Shown: positions 8,362 through 16,842 of the stretch, one piece after another
Position numbering within the stretch: the stretch's first letter is position 1
Layout: every line of letters begins with the position of its first letter
Source: Streptomyces capitiformicae
Lineage (GTDB): Bacteria; Actinomycetota; Actinomycetes; Streptomycetales; Streptomycetaceae
Assembly: GCF_002214185.1 (NCBI RefSeq)
Contig: NZ_CP022161.1
Coordinates: 5,649,486-5,713,485 of the forward strand
Direction of reading: 5' to 3'
DNA: 64,000 nt
Notes under the pieces: generated by a model
What the model was told of the DNA's origin: nothing
Database searches by the model: none
The model's input: only the letters and a program-made list of their open reading frames with translations
Position numbers and translations under genes: made by a program

Positions 8362-9383
8362 CCCGGCCCCCGTCGACTCCGACGATCGACATCCACGCCC
8401 ACCTGCTGCTCCCGGAGGTCGAGGAGACCGTCGCCGGCCGGCCCGGACTCGTCGAGGCCAAGGGCCTCGACGCCCGCCGCAACGGGCCGGCGGCGCTCGC
8501 CGTGAACGGTCCCATGGTGGGCGCGCGCGTGCCCAAGCTGACGGACGTCGCCGTGCGCCTCGCGGCCATGGACGCGGCAGGCGTCGACGTACAGCTGGTG
8601 AGCCCCTCTCCGTCCCACTACCACTACTGGGCCGAGCCCCAACTGGCCGAACAGGTATGCCGATTGACCAACCAAAGCACGGCCGCACACTGCGCCAAGG
8701 CCCCCGACCGGCTGCACGGCCTCGGGCTGGTCCCCCTCCAGCACCCCGGCCTCGCGGTCGCCCTGCTCAACCACGCACTGGACCAGGGCCTGGCCGGCGT
8801 GGAGATCTCCTCCCACGCGCCCGGGCCGGGCAGCACACGGGCGGTGGAACTCTCCGACCCGCGGCTCACTCGTTTCTGGGCACGCGCGGAGGAGACGGGC
8901 GCCCTGATCTTCCTGCACCCGTTCGGCTGCACACTCGACGAGCGGCTTGACCAGTGGTACCTGTCCAACACAGTCGGCCAGCCCACCGAGAACGCCGTCG
9001 CCCTCTCCCACCTGATCTTCTCCGGTGTGCTGGACCGCCATCCAGGGCTGAAGCTGATCGCGGCACACGGCGGCGGCTACCTTCCCACCCACATCGGCCG
9101 CTCCGACCACGCCTGGCGGGCCCGCCCCGACGCCCGGGACTGCGCCCGGGAGCCGAGCAGCTATCTGAAGCAGCTGTACTTCGACTCCCTCGTCCATGAC
9201 CCGCACGTACTGCGGGAGCTGGTCCGGGCCGCCGGTCCGGACCGGGTCCTGCTCGGCTCCGACTACCCCTTCGACATGGGTACCGAGGACCCGCTGGGCG
9301 CGCTGCGCGCCGCGGACCTGCCCGACGCCGACTTCCACGCCATCCGCGGCGGAAACGCCGCCGCACTGCTCAACCTCGCCTGA
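8358..9383 (+). CDS. Amidohydrolase family protein, ACMSD/resorcylate decarboxylase-like
   Basis: 341-residue TIM-barrel amidohydrolase (Amidohydro_2). Residues about 9-13 give the metal-binding DIHAH motif; ASAYHYHYW-like His residues (PSHYHYWAEP) follow near 90; IAAHGGGYLP supplies another His near 235; GSDYPFDMG carries the catalytic Asp near 300. This pattern matches aminocarboxymuconate-semialdehyde decarboxylase and gamma-resorcylate decarboxylases, which catalyse non-oxidative Zn-dependent decarboxylation. The GTG start overlaps the preceding stop (GTGA). It probably removes a carboxyl group from a hydroxybenzoate or ring-cleavage product. Hydrolysis remains possible. Confidence 0.88.
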   Translation: MTRPPSTPTIDIHAHLLLPEVEETVAGRPGLVEAKGLDARRNGPAALAVNGPMVGARVPKLTDVAVRLAAMDAAGVDVQLVSPSPSHYHYWAEPQLAEQVCRLTNQSTAAHCAKAPDRLHGLGLVPLQHPGLAVALLNHALDQGLAGVEISSHAPGPGSTRAVELSDPRLTRFWARAEETGALIFLHPFGCTLDERLDQWYLSNTVGQPTENAVALSHLIFSGVLDRHPGLKLIAAHGGGYLPTHIGRSDHAWRARPDARDCAREPSSYLKQLYFDSLVHDPHVLRELVRAAGPDRVLLGSDYPFDMGTEDPLGALRAADLPDADFHAIRGGNAAALLNLA

Positions 9384-9396
9384 GGAGGATCCCCCC

Positions 9397-10335
9397 ATGA
9401 GCAACCGTCTGCTCACCCATCTGCGGCACGTCGACCTCGCCGTGCCCGACTACGACAAGCAGCTCGACTTCTACGCCGGCGTCTGGGGCCTGACCAAGGT
9501 CGCCGAGGACTCCGGCGTCTCCTTCCTCGCCGCCGAGGGCAGCCCCGAGCAGTACGTCGTACGGCTGCGCAAGGCCGACGAGAAGCGCCTCGACCTGGTC
9601 TCCTACGGGGCGGGAAGCCCGGCCGACGTCGACACCCTGGCCGGGCAACTCCTTTCGCAGGGCGTGCAGTTGATCTCCCAGCCGGAGAAGCTCGACACCC
9701 CGGGCGGCGGGTACGGCTTCCGCTTCTTCGACGTCGACGGCCGCACCATCGAGGTCTCTGCTGACGTGGAGGCGCGGCAGCACCGCCGCATCGAGGAGAA
9801 GGAGTCGATCCCGGTCCGCCTGTCGCACGTGGTCCTCAACTCCCCGGACCTGAACAGGACCCGTGAGTGGTACGAGCGCCACCTCGGCTTCCGTCTCTCC
9901 GACACGCTCGGCTCACCGCACATGGGCGAGGTCATGCACTTCATGCGGATCAGCAACCAGCACCACTCCATGGCCATCGCCAAGGGCCCGCACACCTCGC
10001 TGCACCACGTCTCCTTCGAGATGCGCGGCCTGGACGAGTACATGCGCGGCTCCGGCCGAGTGATGCGGGCCGGGTTCCGCAAGCTCTGGGGCCCGGGCCG
10101 GCACTTGGCGGGCGACAACACCTTCACGTACTTCCTCGACCCGCACGGCAACACCGTCGAGTACACCACCGAGTTGGAGGAACTGGACGAGGACACCTGG
10201 CACCCCCACGTCTACGACTTCTCGGAGCCCGAGGTCACCGACCAGTGGGGCACCGCCAACCCGATGAACGAACTCATCGTCAAGGAGTCGTTCAACGACG
10301 TCGACCGCGGCGTGTTCGTCGCCCCGCCGGTCTGA
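9397..10335 (+). CDS. Type I extradiol (VOC) dioxygenase
   Basis: 312-residue two-domain vicinal-oxygen-chelate protein of the size of catechol 2,3-dioxygenases. The N-terminal half begins HLRHVDLAVPDYDKQLDFYA. The C-terminal, usually catalytic half has RLSHVVLNSPDLNRTREWYE (His ligand), SLHHVSFEM (second His) and GNTVEYTTELEE (Glu ligand), the 2-His-1-carboxylate Fe(II) set. RBS GAGGAGG ends nine bases before ATG 9397, 13 bp after the amidohydrolase stop. It should perform meta-cleavage of the hydroxylated ring and is the key enzyme that defines this operon as aromatic catabolism. Confidence 0.9.
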   Translation: MSNRLLTHLRHVDLAVPDYDKQLDFYAGVWGLTKVAEDSGVSFLAAEGSPEQYVVRLRKADEKRLDLVSYGAGSPADVDTLAGQLLSQGVQLISQPEKLDTPGGGYGFRFFDVDGRTIEVSADVEARQHRRIEEKESIPVRLSHVVLNSPDLNRTREWYERHLGFRLSDTLGSPHMGEVMHFMRISNQHHSMAIAKGPHTSLHHVSFEMRGLDEYMRGSGRVMRAGFRKLWGPGRHLAGDNTFTYFLDPHGNTVEYTTELEELDEDTWHPHVYDFSEPEVTDQWGTANPMNELIVKESFNDVDRGVFVAPPV

Positions 10336-10456
10336 CCGCCCGGCCGGCAAGGTCCTCCAGCCGCTGGGGCGCGGTGATCCGCTGTCCTGCCGTGACTGCA
10401 CGCCGCGCCCCCGGCTCCTCCGTGCCTGCCCGCCCCACACCGACTGGACCCCTCCC

Positions 10457-11428
10457 ATGCGCTTCGCCACTTACGAACACCGCGACCAACACCATGTGGC
10501 CGTCGTCGACGAGGACGGCACACTCCGCCCCCTGTCCGGTGTCCACTCCCTGACCGGACTGCTCACCGAGGCGGGCAGCGTGCCGGAACTGCTCGATGCG
10601 GCCACCAGGATGCTCGACGCGCAGCCCGGCCCCCACGTCTCCGAAGTGCGTCTGCTGCCGCCGCTCCAGCCACCCACCGTGCGGGACTTCGTCACCTTCG
10701 AGGAACACGTCGAGGGCGTACGGCGGTCCGTGGACGGGGCCGCCGGGGTGCCGGAGCGGTGGTACGCGGCTCCCACCTTCTACTTCACCAACCCGTACGC
10801 GATGCACGGCCCGCACGACGACATCCCCATGCCCCCGGGATCGAGCGTGCTCGACTTCGAGCTGGAGGTGGCCGCCGTGGTCGGCAGGGCAGGCCGAGAC
10901 CTCACCCCCAGGCAGGCCCGCGACCACATCGTCGGCTACACCGTCTTCAACGACTGGACGGCCCGTGACCTGCAGTCCGCCGAGATGAGGGTGGGCCTCG
11001 GCCCCTGCAAGGGCAAGGACACCGCCACCACGCTGGGCCCGTACCTGGTCACCGCCGACGAGCTGGAGAAGTACCGCGACAAGGACGGCTTCCTGCGGCT
11101 CGGGCTCACCGCTTCGGTCAACGGCGAGGTGGTCGGCGAGGACCTGCTGTCCAACATGAGCTGGACGTTCGAGGAGATGGTCGCCTACGCCTCGCGCGGC
11201 ACCGTCGTCCGCCCTGGCGATGTCCTGGGCTCCGGGACCTGCGGCAACGGCGGATGTCTCGCCGAGCTGTGGGGTGTACGGGGCAGGCAGGACCCGGCGC
11301 CGCTGAAACCGGGCGACACGGTGACGCTGAGCGTCGAAGGCATCGGCAGCGTCTCCAACACCGTGGTCCCCGGCGCCGATCCGGTGCCGGTTCCCATCGC
11401 CCGGCGTCGCACCCGGGAGCGGCCGTGA
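10457..11428 (+). CDS. Second FAH family hydrolase
   Basis: 323 residues, clearly of the FAH superfamily (FAHD1/maleylpyruvate hydrolase-like). LDFELEVAAVVGRAGRDLTP carries the metal-binding Glu pair, and GYTVFNDWTARDLQSAE is the family core. CGNGGCLAELWG occupies the place of the G-T/S-G-x motif near the C-terminus. It differs substantially from the FAH protein at 5094, so the two probably act on successive intermediates. It overlaps the next gene by GTGA and follows a 121-bp gap after the dioxygenase. C-C bond hydrolysis of the meta-cleavage product, releasing a beta-keto acid for the CoA-transferase, is the simplest role. Confidence 0.9.
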   Translation: MRFATYEHRDQHHVAVVDEDGTLRPLSGVHSLTGLLTEAGSVPELLDAATRMLDAQPGPHVSEVRLLPPLQPPTVRDFVTFEEHVEGVRRSVDGAAGVPERWYAAPTFYFTNPYAMHGPHDDIPMPPGSSVLDFELEVAAVVGRAGRDLTPRQARDHIVGYTVFNDWTARDLQSAEMRVGLGPCKGKDTATTLGPYLVTADELEKYRDKDGFLRLGLTASVNGEVVGEDLLSNMSWTFEEMVAYASRGTVVRPGDVLGSGTCGNGGCLAELWGVRGRQDPAPLKPGDTVTLSVEGIGSVSNTVVPGADPVPVPIARRRTRERP

Positions 11429-12177
11429 CCGGCGGCAACCGCCCCGGAAGGCTGTCCGGCAAGGTCGTCGTGGTCACCGGAGCCGCCGCCGGCCAGGGCG
11501 CGGCGGAAGCCGAGGCGCTGGCCCGCGAGGGCGCCCGGGTGATCGCCACCGACATCGTCGAGGCTCCCGGCTGCCGCCGCCTCGATGTCAGCAGCGACGA
11601 CGACTGGGCCCAGCTCGCCGCCGAACTGCGCGATACCCACGGGCAGTTGCACGGGCTGGTCAACAACGCCGGCGTCACCTGGCGCGCCCGGATCGACGAG
11701 GTACGCCCCGAGGACATGGCTCGCGTCCACGCGATCAACGTCACCGGACCGCTCCTCGGCATCCAGCATCTGACGCCGCTGATGCGCGCGGGCGCGTCGA
11801 TCGTGAACGTCGGTTCGTCGGCGGCGCTGACCGCCCACTACCCGGTCGCGTACACCACGAGCAAGTGGGCGCTGCGCGGCCTGTCGGGCACCGCCGCCAT
11901 GGAACTCGGGCCACGCGGCATCCGGGTGAACACGATCCACCCCGGCTTCATCGAGACCGACATGACCGCCTCCGCCGCCCCCGCGTTCCGCGAGGCGAAC
12001 CTCAGCGGGACACCCCTCGGCCGCACGGGAACCGTCGACGACATCACCCCGCTCGTCGTCTTCCTCCTCTCCGAGGACTCCGCCTTCATCACCGGCGCCG
12101 AGATCCCGGTCGACGGCGGCCTCACCGCACACGGCGGCGCAAAGCCGATCTCGGACGCTCTGCGCGAGGACGCCTGA
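11425..12177 (+). CDS. Short-chain dehydrogenase/reductase
   Basis: 250-residue classical SDR. Cofactor motif VVVTGAAAGQGAAEAEAL near residue 15, ATDIV acidic residue after beta-2 (favours NAD), NNAG near 85, catalytic Ser in VGSSAAL and Tyr/Lys in AYTTSKWAL. The C-terminal IPVDGGLTAHGG is typical of 3-oxoacyl reductase-like SDRs. GTG 11425 overlaps the previous stop and replaces longer in-frame readings. It probably oxidises or reduces a hydroxy/keto intermediate between ring cleavage and CoA transfer. Confidence 0.92.
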   Translation: MTGGNRPGRLSGKVVVVTGAAAGQGAAEAEALAREGARVIATDIVEAPGCRRLDVSSDDDWAQLAAELRDTHGQLHGLVNNAGVTWRARIDEVRPEDMARVHAINVTGPLLGIQHLTPLMRAGASIVNVGSSAALTAHYPVAYTTSKWALRGLSGTAAMELGPRGIRVNTIHPGFIETDMTASAAPAFREANLSGTPLGRTGTVDDITPLVVFLLSEDSAFITGAEIPVDGGLTAHGGAKPISDALREDA

Positions 12178-12206
12178 ACCGGCAGGAAAAGAAAGGCTTC
12201 ATTCTT

Positions 12207-12989
12207 ATGGACAAGGTCTGGGCGAGCGCCGCCGAGGCGGTCGCCGACATCCCCGACGGTGCGTCGCTGGCCGTCGGCGGCTTCGGCCTCAGCGGTATCC
12301 CCGACGTGCTCATCCAGGCCCTCCACGCCCAGGGCGCGACCGGCCTTCAGGTCGTGTCGAACAACTGCGGGGTGGACGGGCGCGGACTGGGCGTTCTGCT
12401 GGCCGACGGCCGGATCGCCCGCGTCACGGGCTCCTACGTGGGCGAGAACAAGGAGTTCGCCCGCCAGTACCTGTCGGGTGAGCTGGAGGTGGAGCTGGTC
12501 CCGCAGGGCACTCTGGCCGAACGGCTGCGCGCCGGAGGAGCGGGCATCCCCGCCTTCTACACCCCCGCCGGGGTGGGCACCCAGGTGGCCCGTGGCGGAC
12601 TGCCCTGGCGCTACGCCGCCGATGGCACGGTCGCCGTGGCCTCCCCGCCCAAGGAGACCCGCGTCTTCGCCGACCGCCGTTACGTCCTGGAGCTCGGAAT
12701 CACCACCGACTTCGCCCTCGTACGGGCCTGGCGCGGCGACCGGCACGGAAACCTGGTCTTCCGCAAGTCCTCCGCCAACTTCAACCCGCTGGCCGCGACG
12801 GCCGGCCGGATCACCGTCGCCGAGGTGGAGGAACTGGTCGAGCCGGGTGAGCTGCGCCCGGACGAGGTCCACCTGCCCGGCATCTTCGTCCAGCGGATCG
12901 TGGAACTCACCCCGGCCCAGGCCGCCGACAAGCAGATAGAGCGCCTTTTGATTTCCGCGTCTTCGACACGAGGGACCGTACGAGCATGA
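12207..12989 (+). CDS. 3-oxoacid CoA-transferase subunit A
   Basis: 260 residues, the alpha subunit of a succinyl-CoA:3-ketoacid (or 3-oxoadipate) CoA-transferase. It starts [20 protein letters not shown] and contains the glycine-rich CoA-binding [14 protein letters not shown] and [27 protein letters not shown] near the C-terminus is characteristic of ScoA/PcaI. It overlaps the beta subunit by ATGA. It activates a beta-keto acid with CoA from succinyl-CoA. No thiolase gene follows, so the final cleavage must use an enzyme encoded elsewhere. ScoA and PcaI cannot be separated by eye. Confidence 0.93.
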   Translation: MDKVWASAAEAVADIPDGASLAVGGFGLSGIPDVLIQALHAQGATGLQVVSNNCGVDGRGLGVLLADGRIARVTGSYVGENKEFARQYLSGELEVELVPQGTLAERLRAGGAGIPAFYTPAGVGTQVARGGLPWRYAADGTVAVASPPKETRVFADRRYVLELGITTDFALVRAWRGDRHGNLVFRKSSANFNPLAATAGRITVAEVEELVEPGELRPDEVHLPGIFVQRIVELTPAQAADKQIERLLISASSTRGTVRA

Positions 12990-13645
12990 GCACCACCGTC
13001 CGTACGCAGCCGGGCTGGACCCGCGACGAGATGGCCGCCCGCGCCGCCGCCGAACTCACCGACGGCTCCTACGTCAATCTCGGCATCGGCCTGCCCACTC
13101 TCATCCCCGGTCACCTTCCGCCGGGCGTCCACGTCGTCCTCCACTCCGAGAACGGCATCCTGGGAACCGGCCCGTACCCGTACGAGGACGAGGTCGACGC
13201 CGACCTGATCAACGCGGGCAAGGAGACCGTCACCGTTCTGCCGGGGGCCTCCTTCTTCGACTCGGCCCTGTCCTTCGGCATGATCCGGGGCGGCCACATC
13301 GACACCGCCGTGCTGGGCGCCATGCAGGTCTCCGCCGCCGGCGACCTGGCCAACTGGATGATCCCCGGCAAGATGGTCAAGGGCATGGGCGGTGCGATGG
13401 ACCTCGTCCACGGCGCCCGCCGGGTCATCGTCCTGATGGAGCACACCGCCAAGGACGGCAGCCCGAAGATCGTCAAGGAGTGCACCCTCCCGCTCACGGG
13501 CGAGCGCTGCGTCCACCGCGTCATCACCGACCTCGGCGTCCTCGACATCACCTCCGAGGGCCTCGTCCTCGTGGAGTGCGCGCCGGGAGTGACCGCGCGG
13601 GAGATAGCGGCCCGCACGGAGGCGCCGCTGATCCTGGAGCTGTAG
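12986..13645 (+). CDS. 3-oxoacid CoA-transferase subunit B
   Basis: 219-residue beta subunit with the catalytic glutamate in the SENG motif ([10 protein letters not shown], about residue 52) that forms the glutamyl-CoA thioester. [20 protein letters not shown] and [17 protein letters not shown] are standard family segments. The start overlaps subunit A by ATGA. It is the last gene of the operon; a perfect 12-bp-stem hairpin follows at 13684-13714. Confidence 0.94.
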   Translation: MSTTVRTQPGWTRDEMAARAAAELTDGSYVNLGIGLPTLIPGHLPPGVHVVLHSENGILGTGPYPYEDEVDADLINAGKETVTVLPGASFFDSALSFGMIRGGHIDTAVLGAMQVSAAGDLANWMIPGKMVKGMGGAMDLVHGARRVIVLMEHTAKDGSPKIVKECTLPLTGERCVHRVITDLGVLDITSEGLVLVECAPGVTAREIAARTEAPLILEL

Positions 13646-13651
13646 AACGCC

Positions 13652-15190
13652 CTAGAACGCCGTAGACCAGCGAAACGGCGGGCGGGGAGGGACCTCATTC
13701 GCAGGTCCCTCCCCGGACACCGGCCACACCACAACACCGGCACCGGCACCGGCACCGGCACCGACGCTCGGCTCCTCCGCGTCCCCCTCACCGGCCTCGT
13801 CGGCCTCGCCGGCTTCTTCGACGATCACATGGGCATTGGTGCCGCTGACCCCGAACGCCGACACCCCCGCCCGACGCACATGCCCTTCCCCGGACGGCCA
13901 TTCCCGGGCCTCGGCCAGCAGCCTGACCTCGCCCGCGGACCAGTCGACATGGCTGGACGGAGCGTCGACGTGCAAGGTGGCAGGCAGCACACCGTGCCGC
14001 ATCGCGAGGACCATCTTCATCACACCGCCGACACCGGCGGCGGCCTGGGTGTGTCCGATGTTGGACTTCAACGAGCCGAGCCACAGGGGTCGTTCGGGGT
14101 CCCTGCCCTGGCCGTAGGTGGCGAGCAGCGCCTGGGCCTCGATGGGGTCGCCCAGCGTCGTGCCCGTACCGTGCGCCTCCACCGCGTCCACGTCCGCCGT
14201 CGAGAGCCCGGCACCGGCCAACGCGGCCTGGATCACCCGTTGTTGGGAGGGTCCGTTCGGTGCGGTGAGGCCGCTGCTGGCGCCGTCCTGGTTGACCGCG
14301 CTGCCCCGGATCACGGCCAGCACGCGGTGCCCGTTCTTCCGCGCGTCGGACAGCCGCTCCAATAGGAGCAGGCCCGCGCCCTCGCCCCACCCGGTGCCGT
14401 CGGCGGCGTCGGCGAAGGACTTGCAGCGCCCGTCCGGGGAGAGGCCGCGCTGGCGGCTGAACTCGGTGAAGGTGACCGGGGTGGACATCACTGCGACGCC
14501 GCCGGCCAGGGCCAGCGAGCACTCTCCGGCCCGCAGCGCCTGTACGGCGAGGTGCAGGGCGACCAGAGAGGAGGAGCAGGCGGTGTCGATGGTGACCGCG
14601 GGGCCTTCGAGGCCGAGGGTGTAGGCGACGCGCCCGGAGGCGATGCTGCCCGCGCTACCGTTGCCGACGAACCCCTCCAGCCCCGGGGGCGGTACGTCGA
14701 AGCGGGAGCCGTAGTCGTTGTACATGACGCCGACGAAGACGCCGGTGGGGCTGGAGCGCAGGGTGCCCGGGGGCATGCCGGCCCGTTCCAGGGCCTCCCA
14801 GGAGAGCTCCAGCAGCAGCCGCTGCTGGGGGTCGGTGCCGAGGGCCTCGCGGGGCGACATGCCGAAGAAGTCGGGGTCGAAGTCGGCGGCGTCGTGCAGG
14901 AAGCCGCCTTCCCGGGTGTAGCAGGTGCCCGGGTGTTCGGGGTCCGGGTGGTAGAGGGCGTCGACGTTCCAGCCGCGGTCCTCGGGGAAGGGCGTGATGG
15001 CGTCGGTGCCGTCGGCGACGAGCCGCCACAGGTCCTCAGGGGTGCGTACGCCGCCCGGATACCGGCAGGCCATTGACACGATCGCGACGGGTTCGCGGTC
15101 CTTGGCCTCCAGCTCCCGCAGTCGGGTGGTAGTGCGGTGCAGGTCGGCGGTGACCCGCTTCAGATAGTCCCGCAGGCGGTCTTCGGTCAC
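13652..15190 (-). CDS. Truncated modular PKS: docking domain plus ketosynthase only
   Basis: 512 residues from GTG 15190. Residues 1-35 form a class 1 N-terminal docking coiled coil ([20 protein letters not shown]). Residues about 36-460 are a complete modular KS with Cys205 in DTACSSS, the His of EAHGTGT and the His of NIGHTQ. Homology stops at VVWPVSG, exactly where the KS-AT linker and acyltransferase should begin. The last about 20 residues are encoded by the terminator of the neighbouring operon. The AT, any reductive domains and the ACP are missing, so this cannot be a working module alone. A GGCACC repeat encodes the Gly-Ala run before the break. It is a deletion remnant, or possibly an assembly join at a repetitive PKS sequence. 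Start choice: the upstream in-frame sequence lacks a coiled coil, and GGGGGG precedes GTG. Confidence 0.82.
   Translation of the reverse strand: MTEDRLRDYLKRVTADLHRTTTRLRELEAKDREPVAIVSMACRYPGGVRTPEDLWRLVADGTDAITPFPEDRGWNVDALYHPDPEHPGTCYTREGGFLHDAADFDPDFFGMSPREALGTDPQQRLLLELSWEALERAGMPPGTLRSSPTGVFVGVMYNDYGSRFDVPPPGLEGFVGNGSAGSIASGRVAYTLGLEGPAVTIDTACSSSLVALHLAVQALRAGECSLALAGGVAVMSTPVTFTEFSRQRGLSPDGRCKSFADAADGTGWGEGAGLLLLERLSDARKNGHRVLAVIRGSAVNQDGASSGLTAPNGPSQQRVIQAALAGAGLSTADVDAVEAHGTGTTLGDPIEAQALLATYGQGRDPERPLWLGSLKSNIGHTQAAAGVGGVMKMVLAMRHGVLPATLHVDAPSSHVDWSAGEVRLLAEAREWPSGEGHVRRAGVSAFGVSGTNAHVIVEEAGEADEAGEGDAEEPSVGAGAGAGAGVVVWPVSGEGPANEVPPRPPFRWSTAF
13684..13714. terminator. Perfect hairpin terminator of the catabolic operon, inside the truncated PKS frame
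   Basis: GGGGAGGGACCT and AGGTCCCTCCCC form a perfect 12-bp stem with loop CATTCGC, 38 bp past the CoA-transferase stop. On the other strand it is read as the last codons of the truncated PKS, whose similarity to PKS ends just before it. This marks the deletion junction. Confidence 0.75.
13735..13763. repeat. CACCGG hexamer tandem repeat
   Basis: Four perfect CACCGG units plus a partial copy, coding for alternating Gly-Ala at the very end of the KS fragment. A simple repeat next to the truncation point could have served as a deletion endpoint. Confidence 0.75.
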
Positions 15191-15410
15191 AGTTCGGCCC
15201 CCCGACTCGGGTCGTGCACCACGCTGGACGTGACCGGCGGCAGGCCCGCCGCGTTCGGAACGGAAGGGATCACCGGATCTCCTCGGGGCTCGGACGCTCA
15301 CGCGATTCGGGCTCGGACGCTCACGCGATCTGCGTGGCCTGCTCGATCACCTCGAACGCGGCCAAGTCTGGGGTCCGTTCGGGGCATCGACGGCGGCTTG
15401 ACCTCCGACT

Positions 15411-15426
15411 CTGAAAAATCCCCTAG
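15411..15426. promoter_or_regulatory. PAS-LuxR-like operator, distal site
   Basis: CTGAAAAATCCCCTAG matches 12 of 16 positions of CTVGGGAWWTCCCBAG, with an intact right half. It lies in the 385-bp divergent region between the KS fragment and the first P450, 48 bp from a better site. This gap holds no gene-like sequence that I can see. Confidence 0.4.
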
Positions 15427-15458
15427 TAGCCCGTGGGGCCTTCGAATCGATCTCCGGT

Positions 15459-15474
15459 ACCGGCAATTCCCTAG
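15459..15474. promoter_or_regulatory. PAS-LuxR-like operator, proximal site
   Basis: ACCGGCAATTCCCTAG matches 13 of 16 positions of the PimM/AmphRIV-type consensus CTVGGGAWWTCCCBAG, with a perfect right half AATTCCCTAG. It is about 100 bp upstream of the P450 start. The same AATTCCCTAGAGTC string, inverted, stands in front of the amine oxidase at 34481. Confidence 0.55.
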
Positions 15475-15575
15475 AGTCGCAGCGGTTTTCTGGTCTTCGA
15501 TTCCCGGCTCGTGCTGCGCTGGGGCCGCTCCCGGCCCGCCCTGTCGCGCGGCCCGGTCTATGAGAGGGGTTCCAG

Positions 15576-16784
15576 ATGACAGCCGTACCCGCTCCTCCCG
15601 GTCCCGAGGTGTCCGCGCCGCCCGAGGTGGGTCTCGACGGCGGTGCGACGCTGCTGGCCTGGTTGCGGCGGATGCGTGACGAGCAGCCCGTGTGGCGGGA
15701 CCCGGCCGGCCGCTACCACGTGTTCCGGCACGAGGACATCCAGCGGATCACCGCCGACCCGGCGACGTTCTCGTCGGACACCGTGGGCCGGCTCTCGGGC
15801 GGTGAGAAGCAGTCGCCGGGCGGCACGCTGCTGCTGCTGGACCCGCCCCGGCACGGCAAGCTCCGGCGGATCGTCAGCAAGGTGTTCACCGCGAAGATGA
15901 TCACCGGGCTGACGCCGCGGATCACCGAGGTGGCGAACGAACTCCTCGACGGTCTCGACGGCGCCGACCGGTTCGACCTGGTCGAGGCGTTCGCCAACCC
16001 GCTGCCGGTCATCGTGATCTCCTCCATGCTCGGTGTGCCGCCGTCGGACCATCCGCAGTTCCAGGTGTGGGCCGACAGCCTGCTGACGGTGAACTGGGAG
16101 ACGCCGGAGGGCGCCGAGATCCTGGACCGGACCGTGCGGGAGCTGGACGCGTATCTGCGCGAGCACATCGCCGAACGGCGCGCCCACGAGCACGACGACC
16201 TGATGAGCCTGCTGGTGCGCGCGGAGGTCGACGGCGAGCGCCTCGACGACGAGCAGGTGGTGAGCTTCACCGCGCTGCTGCTGCTGGCCGGCCATGTCAC
16301 CACCGCCGTACTCCTCGGCAACATGCTGCTGACGCTGGATCAGGAAGACGGACTGCTGGGCGAGTTGCGTACGGACCGGGATCGCATCCCGTCGTTCACC
16401 GAGGAAGTGCTGCGCTCCCGGCCGCCGTTCCTGAAGGTCGAGCGGGTGCCGACGGCGCCGGTGGTGATCGCCGGGGAGAAGGTGCCGGAGAACTCGATGG
16501 TGAACCTCTGGCTGCTGTCCGCCAACCGCGACGAGCGTGTCTTCCCCGAGCCGGACCGCTTCCTGCTGGACCGGCCCAACGCCAAGCAGCTCGCCTTCGG
16601 CCACGGCATCCACTACTGCCTGGGCGCCCCGCTGGCCCGCCTGGAGGGCCACATCGCCCTCAACCTGATGCTCGACCGGTACGCCGACATCCGCGTCGAC
16701 CACGACACCCCGCTGTCCTACTTCGACAACCGCGTCAACGTCTTCGGCCTTCGGCAACTGCCGCTCACGGTCCGCGGTGCCTGA
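15576..16784 (+). CDS. Cytochrome P450 (CYP107-like)
   Basis: 402-residue soluble bacterial P450 for oxidative tailoring. The I-helix oxygen-binding motif is LLLAGHVTTAVLLGN (AGxxTT), the ExxR pair lies in TEEVLRSRPPF, and the haem-binding loop is FGHGIHYCLGAPLARLEGH with the thiolate Cys. All catalytic landmarks are present. It is the first gene of a two-P450 unit; the second follows after 58 bp. Its promoter carries two PAS-LuxR-like sites. It probably hydroxylates or epoxidises the polyketide of the adjacent PKS, or its amino-acid-derived starter. A ferredoxin partner is not encoded nearby. Confidence 0.94.
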   Translation: MTAVPAPPGPEVSAPPEVGLDGGATLLAWLRRMRDEQPVWRDPAGRYHVFRHEDIQRITADPATFSSDTVGRLSGGEKQSPGGTLLLLDPPRHGKLRRIVSKVFTAKMITGLTPRITEVANELLDGLDGADRFDLVEAFANPLPVIVISSMLGVPPSDHPQFQVWADSLLTVNWETPEGAEILDRTVRELDAYLREHIAERRAHEHDDLMSLLVRAEVDGERLDDEQVVSFTALLLLAGHVTTAVLLGNMLLTLDQEDGLLGELRTDRDRIPSFTEEVLRSRPPFLKVERVPTAPVVIAGEKVPENSMVNLWLLSANRDERVFPEPDRFLLDRPNAKQLAFGHGIHYCLGAPLARLEGHIALNLMLDRYADIRVDHDTPLSYFDNRVNVFGLRQLPLTVRGA

Positions 16785-16842
16785 GCGCCCTGGACCAGGC
16801 CGCCGCGACCGAGCCGAAGCATCCGAACCAGACGGAGGATCC

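Noticed and set aside
8358..9383. ACMSD-like amidohydrolase considered as the missing amidase of the polyketide starter pathway
   Set aside because: It belongs to the metal-dependent decarboxylase branch and is overlap-coupled within the aromatic operon, not near the amine oxidase.
13640..13655. CCCTAG-containing 16-mer at the end of the CoA-transferase gene
   Set aside because: It matches 12 of 16 positions of the PAS-LuxR consensus but overlaps coding sequence and the stop codon, far from any start. Treated as chance.
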